Below, piece by piece: positions 6,213 to 8,040 of a stretch of 8,040 bases of DNA (its first letter is position 1; each line of letters begins with the position of its first letter). The notes beneath the pieces are model-generated. The model did not search any database. It saw only the letters and a list, made by a program, of their open reading frames with translations, and was not told the origin of the DNA. Location: assembly GCA_017613995.1 (NCBI GenBank), contig JAGACT010000204.1:1-8040 (forward strand). The letters are read 5' to 3'. Source of the DNA: Eubacteriaceae bacterium (GTDB lineage: Bacteria > Bacillota > Clostridia > Eubacteriales > Anaerofustaceae). The translations under genes and the position numbers were made by a program.

Positions 6213-7629
6213 ACTGCTCGAAGAACTTGAGGAGCTTCATCTTATAGGCGTTCTTCGCTCCTTCGTAGGGATGCTCCCTCAGGGGCAGGTTGAACTTCGT
6301 GGAACCGTAGAGCACCGTGGAGGGATGGGTGAATTCCCTGAAGCCCCACTCGCCGTGATAGGCTCCCATTCCGGAATGACCGGTGCCGTTGAAGGGCACG
6401 CCCTTCACCAGGATGTGCAGGCACACCTCGTTCACGCCGCCTCCTCCGTACTGCTGGGTCTGCATGGTCTTTTTCGCCCAGGCCTTGTCCTTTGTGAACA
6501 GGTACAGCGCCAGACCGTGCTCCCTGGAGGCTATGGTCTCCATCAGATCGTCTATCTCGGAATCCTTGAAGGGCACCACCGGCAGTATCGGGCAGAACAG
6601 TTCGTGGTTCACGACTCCCTCGTCGATCTTTACGGGATAGATGATGGTGGGAGCGTACTTCAGGGTCTCAGGGTCTCCCACGCCGCCCAGAACTATGCGC
6701 TCACGGTATTCCTCCGCTTCGGTGGCACAGGCGTCGTAGGCCTTTTTAGCGATGAGCTTCGGATACTCGGGGTTGTGGATGGGATCCTCCCCGATCTGCT
6801 TGATGATGGCCTTCTTGAGCTCTCCCACGAACTCCTCGGCCACTTCGCTGGCCACGGCCACCTGGTTGATGTTGATGCAGATCTGGCCGGAATTGCAGAT
6901 CTTGAAGAATGCGATCTTTCTCGCGGCATCCTTTAGGTCCGCGTCCTTTCTGACTATGGCCCAGTTTCCTGTCTCTCCGCCCAGCTCCAGGGCCACGGGG
7001 GTCAGGTTCTTTGCCGCCATCTCCATGACGTGCACCGCCACGGAGGGGGAACCGGTATAGAAGATCTTGTCGAAGCGCTCCTCGAGGCAGAAGTCCGCCA
7101 CGTCATGGCCTCCGTCGATGACGACGCAGTACTCCGGCGGGAAGGTGTCGGCTATCATGTCCTGCATGACCTTGGTGCAGTTGGCCGACTTAGAGCTGGT
7201 CTTGATGACGGCGGTATTGCCTCCGCTGATGGAAGCCGCCAGCACTCCGATGGAAAGAAGTATCGGGAAGTTGAAGGGGCTCACTATCAGGGACACGCCG
7301 TAGGGCATCTTGTACACCTTGGTGATGATGCTGGGGAAGCATACGAATCCCGAGAAGTGGGTCTCGGGACGGGCCCACTTTCTGAGCTCATGGATGCATT
7401 CGTTGATCTCCATGATGACGTCCCCTATGTCGCAGAAATATCCTTCCGCCTCGGTCCTGCCGAGGTCAAGGTTCAGCGCCTTTTCTATCTCCGGAGTCCA
7501 CTTTATCATGGCTGCCTTGAGTTTTTTGAGCTGCTCTATCCTCCAGCTCACGTCGAGAGTCTCGTTGGTCCGAAAGTACTTTCTCTGGTTTTCAACGGCC
7601 TCGTGGACCATTTCCTTTGTCCAACCCAT
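6211..7629 (-). CDS. Aldehyde dehydrogenase, ALDH3-like
   Basis: This 472-residue NAD(P)-dependent enzyme should oxidise an aldehyde to its carboxylic acid. The ALDH core is complete: SPFNFPILL with the active-site asparagine N120, SGGNTAVIKTSS (135-146), FYTGSPSVAVHVM (190-202), the general-base glutamate E215 in ELGG, nucleophile C251 in NSGQIC, and E343 in the HELFCPILPV block. The C-terminal VPFNGTGHSGMGAYHGEWGF is characteristic of the class 3 branch (ALDH3/YwdH). Unusually, the common ELGGKSP reads ELGGETGNW here, a change beside the catalytic glutamate. There is no signal peptide and no C-terminal membrane anchor, so it is cytosolic. Start ATG 7629-7627 has AAGGAGA (7643-7637), with GGAG 8 nt upstream. 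Its partner alcohol dehydrogenase follows after 11 nt, suggesting an alcohol-aldehyde-acid route. The substrate is unknown. Confidence 0.92.
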   Translation of the reverse strand: MGWTKEMVHEAVENQRKYFRTNETLDVSWRIEQLKKLKAAMIKWTPEIEKALNLDLGRTEAEGYFCDIGDVIMEINECIHELRKWARPETHFSGFVCFPSIITKVYKMPYGVSLIVSPFNFPILLSIGVLAASISGGNTAVIKTSSKSANCTKVMQDMIADTFPPEYCVVIDGGHDVADFCLEERFDKIFYTGSPSVAVHVMEMAAKNLTPVALELGGETGNWAIVRKDADLKDAARKIAFFKICNSGQICININQVAVASEVAEEFVGELKKAIIKQIGEDPIHNPEYPKLIAKKAYDACATEAEEYRERIVLGGVGDPETLKYAPTIIYPVKIDEGVVNHELFCPILPVVPFKDSEIDDLMETIASREHGLALYLFTKDKAWAKKTMQTQQYGGGGVNEVCLHILVKGVPFNGTGHSGMGAYHGEWGFREFTHPSTVLYGSTKFNLPLREHPYEGAKNAYKMKLLKFFEQ

Positions 7630-7645
7630 AAATATATCTCCTTGT

Positions 7646-7661
7646 ATTATAAAAAATTATA
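7646..7661 (-). promoter_or_regulatory. Two TATAAT boxes before the aldehyde dehydrogenase, possible weak promoter
   Basis: The 27-nt gap between the upstream ORF and the aldehyde dehydrogenase, plus the last codon, contains TATAAT twice on the minus strand (7661-7656 and 7651-7646), just before the ribosome binding site. No convincing -35 box is found 16-18 nt upstream of either. AT-rich spacers can produce such matches by chance. Confidence 0.3.
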
Positions 7662-8040
7662 TATCTTTATCCCCGGATATCTCTTCCGGGGCATCGGGCT
7701 CTACGTCCCCCGCGGGGTCAGTTTCCCCGTCCCTGGCTGCAAAGAACGTCTGAGGCGTCTGCTCCTCCTCCTGCTCTTCGGGTTCCTCCCCGGACAGAAG
7801 GGGCATCTCTGGGGGCTCGCCTTCCAGCTGTCTGAGCTCCTCCTCGTGTTCCAGGGCGGCCTTCAGGGCAGCTCTCCGATCGAGGCTTCTCTTCAGGGCA
7901 CCCCGCGTCTCCCAGGGGTCCCCCCTGAGGGAAGCTCCCAGGGAAAGGGGTCCTATCCGGGAGGGATCGGAAGGCAGGTACACCGAGGGGTACACCAGCA
8001 CCCCGTAGTACAGCACCTGCAGCTCGTCCAGGTATCTCAG
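7657..8040 (-). CDS. Hypothetical protein with acidic C-terminal tail, 5' end beyond the window
   Basis: I do not recognise this protein. The frame is open from the right window edge to TAA at 7659-7657, so 127 C-terminal residues are visible. GTG 8016-8014 is an in-frame candidate start, but the frame continues upstream of it with similar composition, so a longer protein is more likely. Visible residues 1-40 contain a hydrophobic YYGVLVYPSVYLP stretch and PLSLGASLRG. Residues 46-72 are charged and probably helical (ALKRSLDRRAALKAALEHEE). From about residue 63 the chain becomes strongly acidic and rich in Glu, Asp and Pro (EEPEEQEEEQ at 85-94), which suggests a disordered tail. It ends 27 nt before the aldehyde dehydrogenase start in the same direction, so it may share the transcript. 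The long open frame and codon pattern support a real gene; no function is proposed. Confidence 0.6.
   Translation of the reverse strand: MRYLDELQVLYYGVLVYPSVYLPSDPSRIGPLSLGASLRGDPWETRGALKRSLDRRAALKAALEHEEELRQLEGEPPEMPLLSGEEPEEQEEEQTPQTFFAARDGETDPAGDVEPDAPEEISGDKDI

Noticed and set aside
4937..6247. 436-codon open frame on the plus strand
   Set aside because: It is antisense to the alcohol dehydrogenase, which has all family motifs. The conceptual protein is low-complexity, rich in Gly, His, Val and Arg, with no recognisable motif, and it runs through the terminator hairpin. It is a shadow of GC-rich codon use.
4997..7629. Microcompartment-type aldehyde/alcohol module
   Set aside because: No shell protein genes or encapsulation peptides are visible, and the aldehyde dehydrogenase is an ALDH3-like acid-forming type rather than a CoA-acylating one.
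7671..7691. CCCCGG/CCGGGG hairpin near the end of the upstream ORF, followed by a T-rich stretch, as a terminator
   Set aside because: The loop is 9 nt and the T-run begins about 14 nt after the stem, so the geometry is wrong for an intrinsic terminator. The bases are also explained by codons of the ORF.
7310..7753. 147-codon plus-strand frame across the start of the aldehyde dehydrogenase
   Set aside because: Overlaps the aldehyde dehydrogenase start, its ribosome binding site and the upstream ORF on the opposite strand; no motif or family resemblance.

Overview
All supported genes lie on the minus strand, so transcription runs from high to low coordinates. The DNA is GC-rich, with two AT-rich intergenic stretches. 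Arg is often AGG, and most genes have strong AGGAGG-type ribosome binding sites. The aspartokinase and homoserine dehydrogenase resemble those of anaerobic Clostridia-type Firmicutes. A higher-GC member of that group, or another anaerobe with similar codon habits such as a Synergistota member, is the best guess, but taxonomy is inferred only from protein flavour and codon use.

Layout from right to left: (1) 8040-7657 is the C-terminal part of an unrecognised protein with a very acidic, proline-rich tail. (2) 7629-6211 is an ALDH3-like aldehyde dehydrogenase, followed 11 nt later by (3) an iron-dependent alcohol dehydrogenase at 6199-4997. These two form a tight redox pair closed by a perfect 10-bp GC-rich intrinsic terminator at 4981-4952. 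(4) The region 4996-4795 holds that terminator, two further inverted repeats and a good sigma-A-type promoter whose -10 box lies inside a short palindrome, a possible operator. (5) From this promoter a compact threonine operon runs leftward: homoserine dehydrogenase (4794-3646), aspartokinase (3649-2333, GTG start, 4-nt overlap) and, 13 nt on, one very long ORF (2319 to the left edge).

The most notable feature is that last ORF. It is uninterrupted for 773 codons and encodes a complete threonine synthase (ThrC) joined directly to a homoserine kinase (ThrB), with almost no linker and no usable internal start codon at the junction. It looks like a bifunctional ThrC-ThrB protein catalysing the last two steps of threonine synthesis, homoserine to O-phosphohomoserine to threonine. 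ThrB runs off the left edge, probably within a few residues of its natural end.

Together hom, lysC and the fusion cover every enzyme from aspartate to threonine except aspartate-semialdehyde dehydrogenase, which is not in the window. The aldehyde/alcohol dehydrogenase pair is a separate transcription unit with no visible link to threonine synthesis.
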